Positions 1 through 43,131 of a stretch of DNA of 64,000 bases are shown here, piece by piece. A program made the translations under genes and the position numbers. Each line of letters begins with the position of its first letter. The first letter of the stretch is position 1. This DNA comes from Neodontobutis hainanensis (lineage: Eukaryota; Chordata; Actinopteri; Gobiiformes; Odontobutidae). The notes under the pieces were generated by a model. The model worked only from the letters and a program-made list of their open reading frames with translations. It was not told where the DNA came from and searched no databases. The stretch spans positions 4,240,001 to 4,304,000 of the forward strand of contig JALDNG010000020.1 in assembly GCA_024349245.1 (NCBI GenBank). The letters are read 5' to 3'.

Positions 1-1305
1 AAACCATCGCCGTATTTTTTTTTTCCGATTTTGTCTTTTGCTTTTCTCTCGTAAACACTGTTGTCAAACGTTGTATTTCTATAGTAAACTGTCTTTCCTT
101 CTTCTTTCCTGGCCATCTTGAGGAGCACCTGCATGAAAGATGACTGGATGCACATGATATTTACATGAACACACGTGAACCCTGCTGCTGGGCATATTAG
201 AGAAGTGACTTGACTATTTCCTGCGTTTTCCGGCAATATAAAAATGAGAAATAACTGTGGAGAAGAAGGGGGAGAGAAAGTCCAATAAGTTAAGTGCTTG
301 TAATAATGTTCTCCCCTGTGACAAGCTGCTGGCAAACCCAATTGCTACTCTCCCAGCCCATAACCCCGGTCTGCATTGCGTTGGCAAGCATCTCCTCTTG
401 GCAACAGTGCCCCTTCTCCTTGAGAGCAACAGGCTCGGCAGATAGAGGACACACAGCCGGGTGATGTAAAGCCTGTGTGTACTGTCTGTGTAAAACGCTG
501 AGGCAGAAGATGCAGATACCTGTGTGTCTGGGGCCTCTGATATAAACGTGATAGATAGCAGTTGTAGGAATGACAAGGCGGCATAGATGGGAGCGTGTGT
601 TTGTCTAGTAAATGCAAAGCACTTGGCTGAGGCAGAGGTGGCTGGGATACGTCTGTGTGCGTGTCTGCATGTCTCTATAAACCTGATAGAGCGACGGCTT
701 GGCTCAGGTACAGGCTCTTGTAAAGCTGAGGGGATGAGGTTTTAGTTGCTCGAGTAATGACAAGGCAGTATTGAGAGTATGTTTCTGAGTGTGTGTGTGT
801 GTTGATATTGAACATGTTATTCTGGAAGGCATGATATACTGATTCTTGTTGAAGGCCCCATTTCATCAATAGAATGCAAATTATTGACAGACAACTTTTC
901 AGAACTGGAATATGATGCATTTAATTCTCTATTCTCTATCTATCACATGACTGCTTAGCTGCAAGACATCATAATACCTTTGTACACACTTCATGTAGGA
1001 AAACAAACCACTATTTTCCAAAATATTCATGCCTGTTAGGTGTCCAAGTTCCAATTTTTCAAACATGCGTGATTGACAGCTACAAGAACAAATGTCAAGT
1101 GACTGGTGAATACTCAACTCTTCCAACACTCTAACACTTGGCTCACATCTGTAAAATGGAGGTGGAAGAATTCCATAGTTCATAAGAGTAGATTATTTTC
1201 TAGTTATTTTGGCACAAAAATCAATCTGTCAATCAGTCTGTCTGTCTATCTGTCTTTTATGATGTGAAACACTGTGGTTTAAACACTTGGAGGGTGATAC
1301 GAGAC
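1..1305 (-). other. slc12a9 intron, running off the left edge
   Basis: No exon matching the SLC12A9 C-terminal domain is visible. Short open frames are low-complexity or unrecognisable. Two loosely similar blocks near 525-590 and 670-780 share ATAAACsTGATAGA and AATGACAAGGC words, suggesting an old local duplication. A short GT run lies near 790. Confidence 0.6.
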
Positions 1306-33659
<32,354 letters not shown>

Positions 33660-35911
33660 CGTGCAACCTGCTAGCTACCAGCTTCGTAACTTTAGGAAAG
33701 ATCCCAGAGAGACTCGACGCAGTTTCCAGTCAAACGTAAGCCCTAAGTCAGATGAGTTGAAATGATTGTTGAGAGGCGGCTAACATTGCTGAGAACATTG
33801 AAAAACTCAATAGGAAAACAGGAAATAACTATTTTCGCCTTCCCTAGGACTCAGATAAGAGTCCCGAGCGTACTCATGATCAATATTACAGTAAGCAGAC
33901 CTTACATATTGTCCAGATTAGCCCTCTCCGGTCCAGCTTCTAGTGTCCTTTAGGGATGACTTCGTTGTAAAGCTTCATTGATTATCATGTGATGTGCCGC
34001 CGGTCAAACCTGAAATAAGAAAAGGACCTTTTCCGGTAGAACATTTCAAATTAAAAGCCACGGATTTTACTGATCGCTTTAAAACTACTGCATACTGTTT
34101 CCGTTTTGGCAGTGTTTGATTAGCTTGACAACGGCTCGTGCAGTGTTTGCAGAGATTTGACAGCCTGTTGCTTTCGGTCATGTGACAAAACGGGCTGGAC
34201 CAATCAGGGCACGGCATTTTTCCTGCAGGTTTAAAGTGGTGGCAGTAGATAAAAGTTTCAACGTAAATAATTCTGGAATGAAACCAGTTAAAAAACACAG
34301 AAAAATGATTATAGACTCAATCCTTTGGCCATATCCAGATGTTGGATACAGGGGGTATTCTACTGCTCATTTGCTCATTCATCTCACTAGCTACATTAAT
34401 AATATGTCATTAACATACTCTGTTAAAGTTCTTTGTTTCTTCACAGATAATACAAATCTTTGTGGGTCACAGACACATTATTGAAGTGTAACCTGAGTCC
34501 GCTGACAAAAGAACGTCTCACACTGCATTGTCTTTCACAACACACTAACTGTCTGCATAATTTTAATTTTTTTAAAGAAGAAACAACACTACACTAGAAT
34601 TACAGACTATGGGATTTCATACCCGTGGTTATTGACAGAGAGCAATCAGGACTTTCAGTTTTCCTTGAGTCATTGACCACAGACTTGGACTGTTTCCATC
34701 TTTACTCATAGTATTTTTTATTTCAGTTATTTAACTGGTTAGCAGCCACCCAAAAGCACAGAGCTGTGTTTTAGCCTAAACTGTCTAAAGTCCTCCCCCA
34801 ACAAATAAAAGTGTGACTAACAGAATCTTCACATTTACAGTTTACAAGTGTACACATACAGAAAAAAAATCTCACACTAAATGCTTGATTAAAAAAAACA
34901 AAAAATCTGTAGAAAAAAAGCTAGTAACATAGTCCTTTCATTGACTTATTTTAGTTTTGATGCCACTTCATGGTTAGCACAGACAGAGGGTGTCATAGTA
35001 ACACTGCCAAAAAGGCTGGGATCTCATCTGACAGATTTTATATATTGACGCAGCTCACTTTGTTTCCATGATAATTTATAGACATGTGCCATGGAGATGA
35101 AAATGTATCATAGCAGCCCCGCAGTGAACCTGTATGTGTACTTTTTCGTGTCCCAACAGGTGATTGCTCAATACTTCAAATCCGGCTGTTTTTGTTTGAT
35201 CTGACCCAGGCACAGATAGGAAGAAGCTTTATTAAGAACACAAGTTTTGACCTGGAACACTCCCTGGACCAGACGTAATTCTTCACTCCAAGTGGGAAAG
35301 GTATTACAGTTTTTCTTTCCATCTGATGTTTGACTCTTCGGCGCTGCTCCAAGAAGACAGTCAACTTTTATTTACTTTCAAAGTATTGTTTCTGTAGGAT
35401 AATGGTAGTTAGTCTGGAGCTATTTCCTATAGAGGTTGAGATGAAATTCCCTGAATCAGAAGAGTCACCCTAAACACACCACATCATATTTTTAGCTTTC
35501 TTTGAAACTACACAGTAATATTTTATCAAATGCTTGCGTATAGATTAGTCTTCCATGTGTTGTCAGCCGCTTTGAACGTTTGGGGGCTTTGTGCTATTAC
35601 AGCATTCCAAAATCGTCCCAGTGGTTCAGCATTGTCTGACTGTAGACCCACAACAAAACTGCTGTTAAACTTGACCTGTAGATTCCACATTTGGATAGAA
35701 ACTTGTGGAAGCCTTTCTACATTCACTTGTCTCCAGAGCAAATTGCAAAAGCACAGGTGACTACTAACTATTGCTGTATTAATTATGTTGTCCAATCCAG
35801 TGCACAACAAAAACGGCCCGTTGTAAGAAAATTACAGGTTGTTTTAAAACTCCATGTTACGCTGATGCATCCTGGCCAATTCAACGATTCACAGCACAGC
35901 GCCACATGGTC
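33660..35911. other. Intergenic: slc12a9 5' UTR/promoter and thpo 3' UTR
   Basis: Both flanking genes are on the minus strand, so this holds the slc12a9 promoter on its left side and the thpo 3' UTR on its right. CpG dinucleotides and an ATTGG-type inverted CCAAT element (CCAATCAG at about 34200) occur around 33700-34230. There is no clear TATA box. No further gene was found. Confidence 0.5.
35367..35372 (-). terminator. Candidate polyadenylation signal for thpo
   Basis: AATAAA on the minus strand about 540 bases after the thpo stop codon, the first such hexamer that I noticed. It is unconfirmed as the used site. Confidence 0.35.
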
Positions 35912-36076
35912 TTATCCATTGCCGTTGAAGTCTGTCATGTGTTCATTGCAGATGCTGTTCTTGTATAAGTTCACAAAAAGCTCCAGCTTTCCTTGTAGAA
36001 GTTTCTGGTAACGTTTCAGGACCTGTGTCAGACCTGAACACACCTGCAATGGAGTAGAGGCCTCTAACGTGTCATT
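35912..36076 (-). CDS. thpo: thpo coding exon 5 (residues 133-186), helix D and stop
   Basis: Starts with sequon NDT. It then carries helix D with the GKLELF core and C175 near the end, which in this family bonds to the first cysteine. It ends FNGNG and TAA at 35912-35914. Acceptor ttacag|AATGAC. Confidence 0.85.
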   Translation of the reverse strand, partial: NDTLEASTPLQVCSGLTQVLKRYQKLLQGKLELFVNLYKNSICNEHMTDFNGNG

Positions 36077-37963
36077 CTGTAAGTGCACAATAACACCCAG
36101 TTCAGTTTAAAAGATAATATAAAACCTTTTAGAGATCAAATTAAGTGGTGGCATATGCATTACCTGTATCTGACGTTCTAGTATGGCTTGATTATTTCTA
36201 ATGTGATGCTTAATATATGGTAACAAGGCTTGGCAGTTTATTTTGGTTTGATTGTGTGCCTCCTCCAGTCCCTCATGAAACACCTGCAGGTCCCTCTTTA
36301 CGTCTGCGTACTTCTCGAAGACCTGCAACACACAAAAGAAAATCAATGTTACATTCTAAGGCAAGGTCCCACTATTTATCATTAGAAGCAACTACAATTA
36401 CTAACTATTAGCTACTATTTATTTTGTAAAAAAAATACAATTTTACAATTACTATTTGTGATTTTTAAAAAAGCTGTAGGATGCCAGCACAGTCATAATA
36501 AGTCAGCAAAACCAGAGTGTTTTAAATGTTTAGATGTAAGGCGATATAAAGACTTCCTCCGACTACTTTGGTTAAATGAGTCAACGCTTCTTCCATTGTG
36601 TCTCCGGAGTGCAATGCCTCAGAGTAAATAGCCACCTTAGGCCGTGGGGCTAAAGGGTTTATATACGTTGTATGTTCTATACTACATATATTTTTATATT
36701 TTGACAAATTATTCGTCCAATTAAACGTAACCTTAACCTTTCACTTCACAACTTGAAAAAAGCTTGTTATAGTAGCAGATATCAGTGATAATGTAATAAT
36801 TAAACTATCTGTTTTTGACATTTGGATCTAAATGTTTGCATCAAAATGATTATTTAACCTTTGAAACTAAAATCTCACTATCAGACATAGTTTGTAAATA
36901 ACAGTTTAATACAATAAGTACTATAAACCTGTGTGCACTTTGTGTTTCTCTGACACTTTTATCATCGTCTACAGTAAAACATTTGGCCAAATTACATTCT
37001 TTAAATTAGTATCTGTGTAAATGTTAATGTCAAACATGGTGTTCTGATTCATAATCTTATGTTAATACCTCTTTAAAGGTGACTAAACAAGTGACGTATG
37101 ATTAATGAGTAATACAGAACCTAAAAGATAAACCTGAATAACTACTTGGCACGAAAACACGTCTGTGGCTTTAGGCCCTTGGCAAAACTTTTGTTTAATG
37201 ACAGTTTGCTATTCTATCTATGTGGGAAAGTTGTGTATTTATTTAAGTGAGCAGAAACTCTGTATGAAGCATTACTTACAGTGAGATTGTCCCATCTCCA
37301 ATAGTTGATCCCAACGAATGGACATTGGATTGGTGTTGCATTGATATCATCTGTACCCTGGCAATCAATCTAAATATTCAAATAAATACACAGACGTACA
37401 ATGAAAGAATGAAACTACAGCAAAATCCTCTGAACTAGCTTTGTGCTATAAATCTGAAATGATTGTAATGTTGACTTTTTTAGTTTTCTCACCATTCTGT
37501 CAATCAGTCTGTCAGCGTTTTCCCTCCAGTATCGTCTGATTTCAGGTTTGCACCAGAAGTCTACCGGTCTAGCCTCAGCTTCAGGAAAATAAGAGGAAAG
37601 CGCTCCAATCAGCAACAGCAGAAGCCCTATGGAAACAAACAGTGGGGTAATACCATCCAATGCCTCATGTCCAGCTATTCACTTTCTGTAAGTGACGCTC
37701 TTCCACCTCTGTCGTTTCCTGTTTTGTCTAATCATTACAGTTTACTTTGTATATTGTAAGTGAATGAATAGTTAAATAAACATAAATGAAAAATCTTACA
37801 ATCAAAGACACATATTCTGAGATTGCATTTGAAGTGCCAGCGTAATACACATAAGACATTTTCTCACTTGTATGTAAACTAAATTATACCATGTCCTTAC
37901 ATGGTATTACAACATAAGTTAAAACTCAGAGCATGAGCCAGTCAACTTACTGCTATACGCCAT
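35912..37963 (-). CDS. thpo: Thrombopoietin-like cytokine (EPO/TPO family), complete
   Basis: Five exons (37951-37963, 37493-37626, 37280-37369, 36164-36322, 35912-36076) total 561 nt and encode 186 residues, with every splice canonical and in phase. The product starts with a signal peptide (about 1-23, LLLLLIGALSS core). A four-helix cytokine follows, with six cysteines (30, 52, 65, 109, 145, 175) and four N-glycosylation sequons (N59, N77, N103, N133). Helix D reads LKRYQKLLQGKLELFVNLYK, which resembles the EPO (FLRGKLKLY) and TPO (LLRGKVRFL) helix D ending near a final cysteine. The 13-nt first coding exon and five-exon plan match mammalian EPO and THPO. Linkage to chordin favours thpo over epo, and the N terminus lacks the fish Epo PICDLRVL motif. 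There is no long C-terminal glycan domain as in mammalian TPO. Family call is firm, paralogue call inferred. Confidence 0.82.
36164..36322 (-). CDS. thpo: thpo coding exon 4 (residues 80-132), helices B and C
   Basis: Encodes VFEKYADVKRDLQVFHEGLE and a second helix around INCQALLPYIKHHIRNNQAI, separated by a sequon (NQT). C109 probably pairs with C52 or C65. Acceptor ttgcag|GTCTTC, donor ATACAG|gtaatg. Confidence 0.82.
37280..37369 (-). CDS. thpo: thpo coding exon 3 (residues 50-79), A-B loop
   Basis: Thirty codons, phase 0 on both sides: IDCQGTDDINATPIQCPFVG then INYWRWDNLT. Two cysteines and two sequons (NAT, NLT). Human EPO exon 3 is also a short 29-codon exon. The INYWRW position corresponds to the V-F-Y-x-W stretch of EPO. 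Confidence 0.82.
37493..37626 (-). CDS. thpo: thpo coding exon 2 (residues 5-49), signal peptide and helix A
   Basis: Encodes the hydrophobic signal core, then RPVDFWCKPEIRRYWRENAD and RLIDRM, an amphipathic helix A preceded by the first cysteine. Acceptor ccatag|GGCTTC, donor AGAATG|gtgaga. Confidence 0.82.
37951..37963 (-). CDS. thpo: thpo coding exon 1 (residues 1-4)
   Basis: Encodes MAYS plus one base, 13 nt of coding sequence, the same as in EPO and THPO. Donor AGCA|gtaagt. An alternative in-frame ATG exists in the intron at 37660, reading MDGITPLFVSIG into exon 2, but the conserved exon plan favours this start. Confidence 0.78.
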
Positions 37964-40247
37964 AACCTGTTCCTCGTTGCATGGTGTCTCTCCAATGTGC
38001 ACCGACAACCTTCATGCTTCATTACAGCAATTCCAGTTTCAACGTCTTACATAAAATCCCCTGGCAGTTCATCAAATAACAGGTTTCCGTTCTGGTAAAA
38101 CTACCACTGTACTTCCTTGGCTCTCCTCTTTAGCTTCTTAGAGAATCCATTAAAGCTGGTATAAAGTAGTGTGGCTAAAGGGACATCAGGCTGTGCCAAA
38201 CTGCGACATGCAGCACAGGTTCTCAGAGCAAGTAGGCGTGATATTTATTTGAGGCCAAAGTTAATGTTTGACTGTTAGTCTTAAACTCAAATAAGAGAAG
38301 AGGGGCTCCATTTAGGCCAAAAAGTACTGATATGACGCATTTTAGGTGACACTATGTGTACTAGAGTCTTGTAGTCTTGTATTACTCACTATTCTGGCTT
38401 TTCGTCTTTTGTTATGATATCATTAAAAAGATGTTAGACTGTATGTTTTGAGTGCCTTTCCCATGAAAATGTGCCCATTTTGTACTTTACCTTCACAAAT
38501 ATTGCTATATGTGCCCTTTACTCAAAGAAGTGTGAGTTTCTGTACTGCTTTTACATTTACATTTATTCATTTAGCTGACGCTTTTATCCAAAGCGACTTA
38601 CATTGTTCTACAGTAATTACCAGTGTTACAGTCACTGGAGGCAAGGTGGGTTAAGTGTCTTGCCCAAGGACACAACGACAGTATGTACTGTGGGGAGAGT
38701 GGGAATCGAACCGCCTGCATTCCGGTTGAAGGACGACCACTCTACCCACTGAGCTACCGCCGCTTTTTTGAGATTATGCACAGTTTACAAATATCTTACT
38801 GTAAATTAAGACGATAACAGTAAAGTCAACTGCAAAAGATGTTCTGTTAAAGTGAGAAGAGGCTGCCTGTTGCAAAACATGAATTAAAAGATTCCACACA
38901 AACATCACTATTTCAATGTAATTGGCAAACTAAACATATTTGTAAATGTAGGGAAAAAGCAAACAAATAAAAAAAGTGCAAACCACAAATCAACAGAAGC
39001 AAATTATACTGTTGGCTGCATAATACAAAAATCTAGCAGTCATAACAGAGAAGCCCAGCATATTTCTTTGTCATGTGCATGTTGTGGTCTTATGCTCATG
39101 ATGACCATGTGATCCTTCATAAGAGAGGCTCAGCTAAGTAGAGCGTCCATGTTTTCTTAAAGTAGTGTGCCTCACGCTCTCTGGATTGATGAGCTCTTTG
39201 TTATCACCCTGAATATATCTTCATTTAAATAGTAACAGTGCATGGACAAGAGCCCTTTCCAGCCCATTAGTCTTGCTGTGCGTCCTTCCTGGAAGAGCTA
39301 TCACCATGGAAACGCCAACCAATGAGTACCATAGAGGCTGGTCTCTTTGATCTGCTCGCAGGCGGCTTGAGCGGCCACAGCAGCTGGGAGAGGATGGCAC
39401 AGCAGTAGGACATGATACTATATCGAATACTATACATAACACATGGGTGATACCACTGAGTTTATTTGTCGTGTTGCAATTTTTATTTACTTGCCTGGAA
39501 CATCTGTCATTTCTTGGAGAAAAGGATATGTTGCTTGAATGGATCGTCAGGATTTACAGGCCTCAGGATACGTATTTCTTTTTGGAATAATTGCAATAGC
39601 TGTAAATAATACAAGCATTTTAAAGATGGAGGATAAGAACTATTTTTACTTATTCTAAATGAAATATTGTTATGTGGAATAACATGTCATTAGAGATTGG
39701 AAAGGATTATTCATGGCAAGCCAACAACAGAAAACTCAGAAAGTGCACCAACAGATGGAGGCATGGAATAATACAATACTGAATGTAAGATTACCTCAGT
39801 TTGACTCAAATATGTACCGTTTCCTGTGGAGCTTGTCACTGGTGTGAAAGTCCAAGTGTAACTGGAGGAGTAAAATAGTGGTGCAGTGGGCTGATGCTTT
39901 GGGGAGATACTACATAATACTTCCATCTAGTGTTTACACATAAATGTTGTGAAGGGTTTAAATGATGGATTTGATGGTGATCATTTACTGCTAGGTATTG
40001 GTAGTTTTAAAATAAAATAAAAAATATCAATGCCACTTACTTTCAAGAGGCAATGTGACATTACAGTAGCCACTACCAAAGCTGCTAAACTAAAGCTTCC
40101 ACCCAAACCCATGAACCTGTGGGAATGGGTTTGAAACTTGGAACAGACTCCACTTTTATATTTCAATATCAGACCTCAGTCGTCCCGCTATACAAAACAT
40201 CTGAAACATAAAACTTACTGTACTTACTGCACCATTCATTTTCCAGA
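37964..40247. other. Divergent intergenic region between thpo and the RING/SPRY gene
   Basis: The two genes point away from each other across about 2.3 kb, so promoters of both must lie here. The only recognised element is the minus-oriented SINE at 38551-38763. There are no clear TATA boxes or CpG island. Confidence 0.55.
38551..38763 (-). mobile_element. tRNA-derived SINE, minus orientation (copy 2)
   Basis: Reverse complement of the family seen at 1591-1815. The tail TTTAGCTGACGCTTTTATCC is at the left, GTCTTGCCCAAGGACACAAC in the middle, and box B/box A complements (GAATCGAAC and CCCACTGAGCTACCGCC) at the right. It is the only repeat between thpo and its divergent neighbour. Confidence 0.88.
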
Positions 40248-40583
40248 ATGTCCTTTAGCCTTCAACAATCACATTTTGAGAGAGAGCTAGATAAGGAGAG
40301 TTATTTGGATCAGTTCTCCAGATGTCCAGGCTGCCATCGAGAATACGGAGTAGCGCTGATGCTGCCGTGCTCTCACCCCATGTGTGCGCTCTGTGTAGCA
40401 GCCGGAGAGGCGAGCAGGTCCCATCTCAGGCTCAAAGTTGTGAAAAATGCTTGTACTCTGCTGTGTCACTGCTGTCGAGGTCCCATAGAGCTTCCATGTT
40501 GGAGCTGGACATCTGCCACTTCCTGTCTCCCACAGTACCCCATCACTAAGGAGGAAGGTGTATCTTCTGATCAAATTAAACAG
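40248..40583 (+). CDS. RING/SPRY gene exon 1 (residues 1-112), RING finger
   Basis: ATG at 40248 begins MSFSLQQSHFERELD. The RING ligands listed for the gene are all here, followed by SCLPQYPITKEE. Ends at phase 0 before CAG|gtaaaa. Upstream non-coding exons cannot be excluded. Confidence 0.78.
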
Positions 40584-43131
40584 GTAAAAGTGTTAGCAAC
40601 AGTATACACTGTGCAATGAGTTTGACTCTTTATATATAAATGTATTTCACTAATGTTTCCTTCAATATAATTCCTCACATGCTTGGTTTATATTTTTGAA
40701 AGTATATGGTACATATAATAATGACACTGGCATTTTGGGCATTTCACAACATGTAATGATTTAATTTCTGCTTTGTAGAGGGACAACTCTTTCAGGGATG
40801 CAAGAGACATGGCATTATGGGGTAAGTATATTTGGTGTTAATATAAAGATCAGGGGCTGGTTTGTTGATTACTCCCATCTAAAATTATTTACCCAAGTGT
40901 ATGAGGAAATGTATTCTTTTATTACCAAGGATTACATCATTTGTAAAAAAATAAAAATAAAAATGCACAATGGCGAAAAAGTGATTCAGTATAAAAATAA
41001 CACTTAAATACATTTAAAAAATAATACATGCAAGAAAATCAAAGACATTGAAACACTTTAGTGAAACCAGCCCTAATTTACATGTATTTAATGTGATTCA
41101 GATAATTTCATTAGAACTGTGATCTCCTGGGTCTAGGTTTCTCCAGTTCCTTGAATGCTCCAGTTGATGGCAGTGTTGACCTGCAAGACGACGAGATGAA
41201 GCAGTCTGTATATGGTCAGTATTTAAATGAAACTTGAGCTTAAAAAACAGAGATACATTCAACACTGCAGACAGGACGGCACAGTGGCCATAACACAACT
41301 GTAAAAAGCAAAGCAAGACAATCAATACATGAATAATAAAGTACAAAATACAGCCAAAGGCATCACAGAAATGACTTCCATATGTCAGCAAGTCCAGTAC
41401 AATGTAAAGTGCAGAGTGCCAAAAAGAATAAAAACATTTTCTCTTAAGTACGTGTCGACCGCATGTACTTAAAAAACATTATTCACTTTACATGCATCCT
41501 TACTCCAGCCTTATTTCAGGACTACGTTTTGCTTTGGATCCTACCCATGTCCCCTCATCCATCCGTCTTTCCAACTCATCCCTAACTGCAACATACCAAG
41601 CAGAGAGCCCACCTACGAGAACAACATCTAACCATCTGCCCATAGTGTGTGGCGATGTTGTGATTGCACGTGGGCAGTTTTACTGGGAGGTGGATGTCTG
41701 TGGCAGCTCTGTCTACAGGATCGGTGAGATGATCTATGTGTTTTGGTTTCATATCAGTGGGCTTATGTCTTCCACAAGTGATCACCTTTAGTCAGCAAGA
41801 TGATTAAAAAGAGATAAGATAAGATAAAATAGAAGGGAGATTGACTTGTACAGCAGCTCTTACAAAAGTAAAGTGAAAAAGGTAAAATAAAAGTGTGCAT
41901 GCAATTGAATAAAATATATATATATATATATACAATGTCAGCAGCAAAAAATATTTTTAATAGAAAAAAATATGAAGGTTAAATTAAACAAAAAGCTAAT
42001 TGTGTATACATATTTACAAAGTAAAGGAGGGAGAATTTATTTTATTTTTTTTTTTATTAAAAATGGACATTGCATCATAGCTTATTGTTACATGTGTGAA
42101 TTATAAAAAAGGACCTGTGGTAGCGCTCCTTCCTGCTCTGAGGGTGTCTCAGTCTGACGCTGAAGGAGCTGCTCAGAGCCTCCACAGACTGATGCAGAGG
42201 GTGAGAGCTACATGTAAAGCATGAAGCAGGTTCAGAATTAGTTTAAAAAAAGGCCAAACTAATTCACTTTATTGCTTTATAAAAACAAAATTCTAAACTA
42301 TCAAATAACTAATTGACCAAATAATAATTTGATAAATTCACTCATCTATCCAATAACTTTTAGGCAAACAATTAACTTTACATCAGGTCGTGTGAACAAA
42401 CTAATGAAGCCTACCTAGTATTTATTTTATTTCCAATGGCTGTCCTTTCACAAAAATAACTTACATTCCTTTTTTAGGAGTGTCTAGTAATTTTGGAATG
42501 CTTTTCACAATACAAGATTTTCTTAAATCTAAAGTACAGTGTCTGTTCAATGTAGGGTCTGATTCTATTAACTTTCATTGTTTTGATGACTTGACTTCTG
42601 TTCTTTTTTGAAAGTAGAAAGCTTATAGTACTTTTTTGACCTTAAGTTGAATATTTCAATTTGGTGAAGAAGGTCTGGTGTGTACATTTGTCTCTGTTGT
42701 CTTATTCAGGTGTGCACTCCTTAAACGGTTCACGCAGCTGGTGGTTTGAAAGACAGGGCTTGCATATTTCAGCAGTGTATGATGGGACATTGGAACCAAT
42801 CTACAATGTACCCCCTTGGATCAAAACGGTCGGACTGTTTCTCAACATTGGTGGAGGGGTGTTAAGTTTTCACAATGCTGTGTCTCAAGAGCATCTCGTC
42901 ACAATGCCAACACGTTTCGACCCAAACGGAGTGGTCCCTGCGTTTGGCCTGGGTCAGGGTCGACTGAGGCTGCACTGTGGTCTCCCTCCTCCTTCATTTG
43001 TCTTCTTCAGTAAGGACTCTGCATTCAGGGGGGCGCAAGGTGCGGGCATAGGCACATGGCAAAGGGGGATTATTTTTGGGTCAGTGAAAAAGGTGGTGCA
43101 GAAGTTTGAAGAGCTGACTTTGTCAAAATAA
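40248..43131 (+). CDS. RING and B30.2/SPRY domain protein, TRIM-like
   Basis: Five exons (40248-40583, 40779-40821, 41137-41214, 41520-41723, 42710-43131) give a 360-residue product with all phases consistent. Residues 26-76 fit a C3HC4 RING: C26-x2-C29, C41-x-H43-x2-C46-x2-C49 and C73-x2-C76, as in E3 ubiquitin ligases. A linker of about 80 residues follows without B-box or coiled coil. A PRY/SPRY domain runs from about 155 to 330, with IARGQFYWEVDV, SRSWWFER, VGLFLNIGGGVLSF and VPAFGLGQGRLRL. The protein probably attaches ubiquitin to partners recognised by the SPRY domain. Symbol and substrate are unknown. Between VYRIG and SRSWW the SPRY is about ten residues shorter than usual, so a small exon could have been missed. 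Confidence 0.8.
40779..40821 (+). CDS. RING/SPRY gene exon 2 (residues 113-126)
   Basis: A 43-nt micro-exon encoding RDNSFRDARDMALW plus one base. Acceptor ctttgtag|AGGGAC, donor TGGG|gtaagt. Confidence 0.65.
41137..41214 (+). CDS. RING/SPRY gene exon 3 (residues 127-152)
   Basis: Encodes GFSSSLNAPVDGSVDLQDDE and MKQSVY, an acidic linker. Phase 1 at both ends; acceptor gtctag|GTTTCT, donor TATG|gtcagt. Confidence 0.65.
41520..41723 (+). CDS. RING/SPRY gene exon 4 (residues 153-220), PRY and start of SPRY
   Basis: PRY-like LRFALDPTHVPSSIRLSNSS leads into SPRY core IARGQFYWEVDVCGSSVYRI. Acceptor tttcag|GACTAC, donor GATCG|gtgaga. Confidence 0.82.
42030..42202 (-). mobile_element. LINE retrotransposon 3' end remnant
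   Basis: On the minus strand one frame reads ALSSSFSVRLRHPQSRKERY then HRSFF and a stop at 42075-42077. This resembles the C-terminal end of a non-LTR retrotransposon ORF2. It is followed by a short 3' tail and an A-rich run (T-rich at 42036-42056 on the plus strand), as expected at a LINE 3' end. It sits antisense in the last intron of the RING/SPRY gene. Confidence 0.6.
42710..43131 (+). CDS. RING/SPRY gene exon 5 (residues 221-360), SPRY and stop
   Basis: Terminal exon reading GVHSLNGSRSWWFERQGLHI through VGLFLNIGGGVLSFHNAVSQ to a basic/acidic tail ending ELTLSK and TAA. It holds the bulk of the SPRY beta-sandwich. Confidence 0.85.

Noticed and set aside
37415..37660. Alternative thpo start at 37660 (MDGITPLFVSIG) reading straight into exon 2
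   Set aside because: It would give a plausible signal peptide, but the spliced 13-nt first exon matches the EPO/THPO gene plan and has good splice sites. It remains possible as a minor start.
35912..37963. Calling the cytokine erythropoietin
   Set aside because: Fish Epo has a conserved N-terminal PICDLRVL-type motif that is absent here, and chordin linkage fits thpo. Not fully excluded.
42131..42199. Extra coding exon of the RING/SPRY gene
   Set aside because: Splice-like borders and an open frame, but joining it puts exon 5 out of frame with an early stop; the minus strand fits a LINE ORF2 end better.
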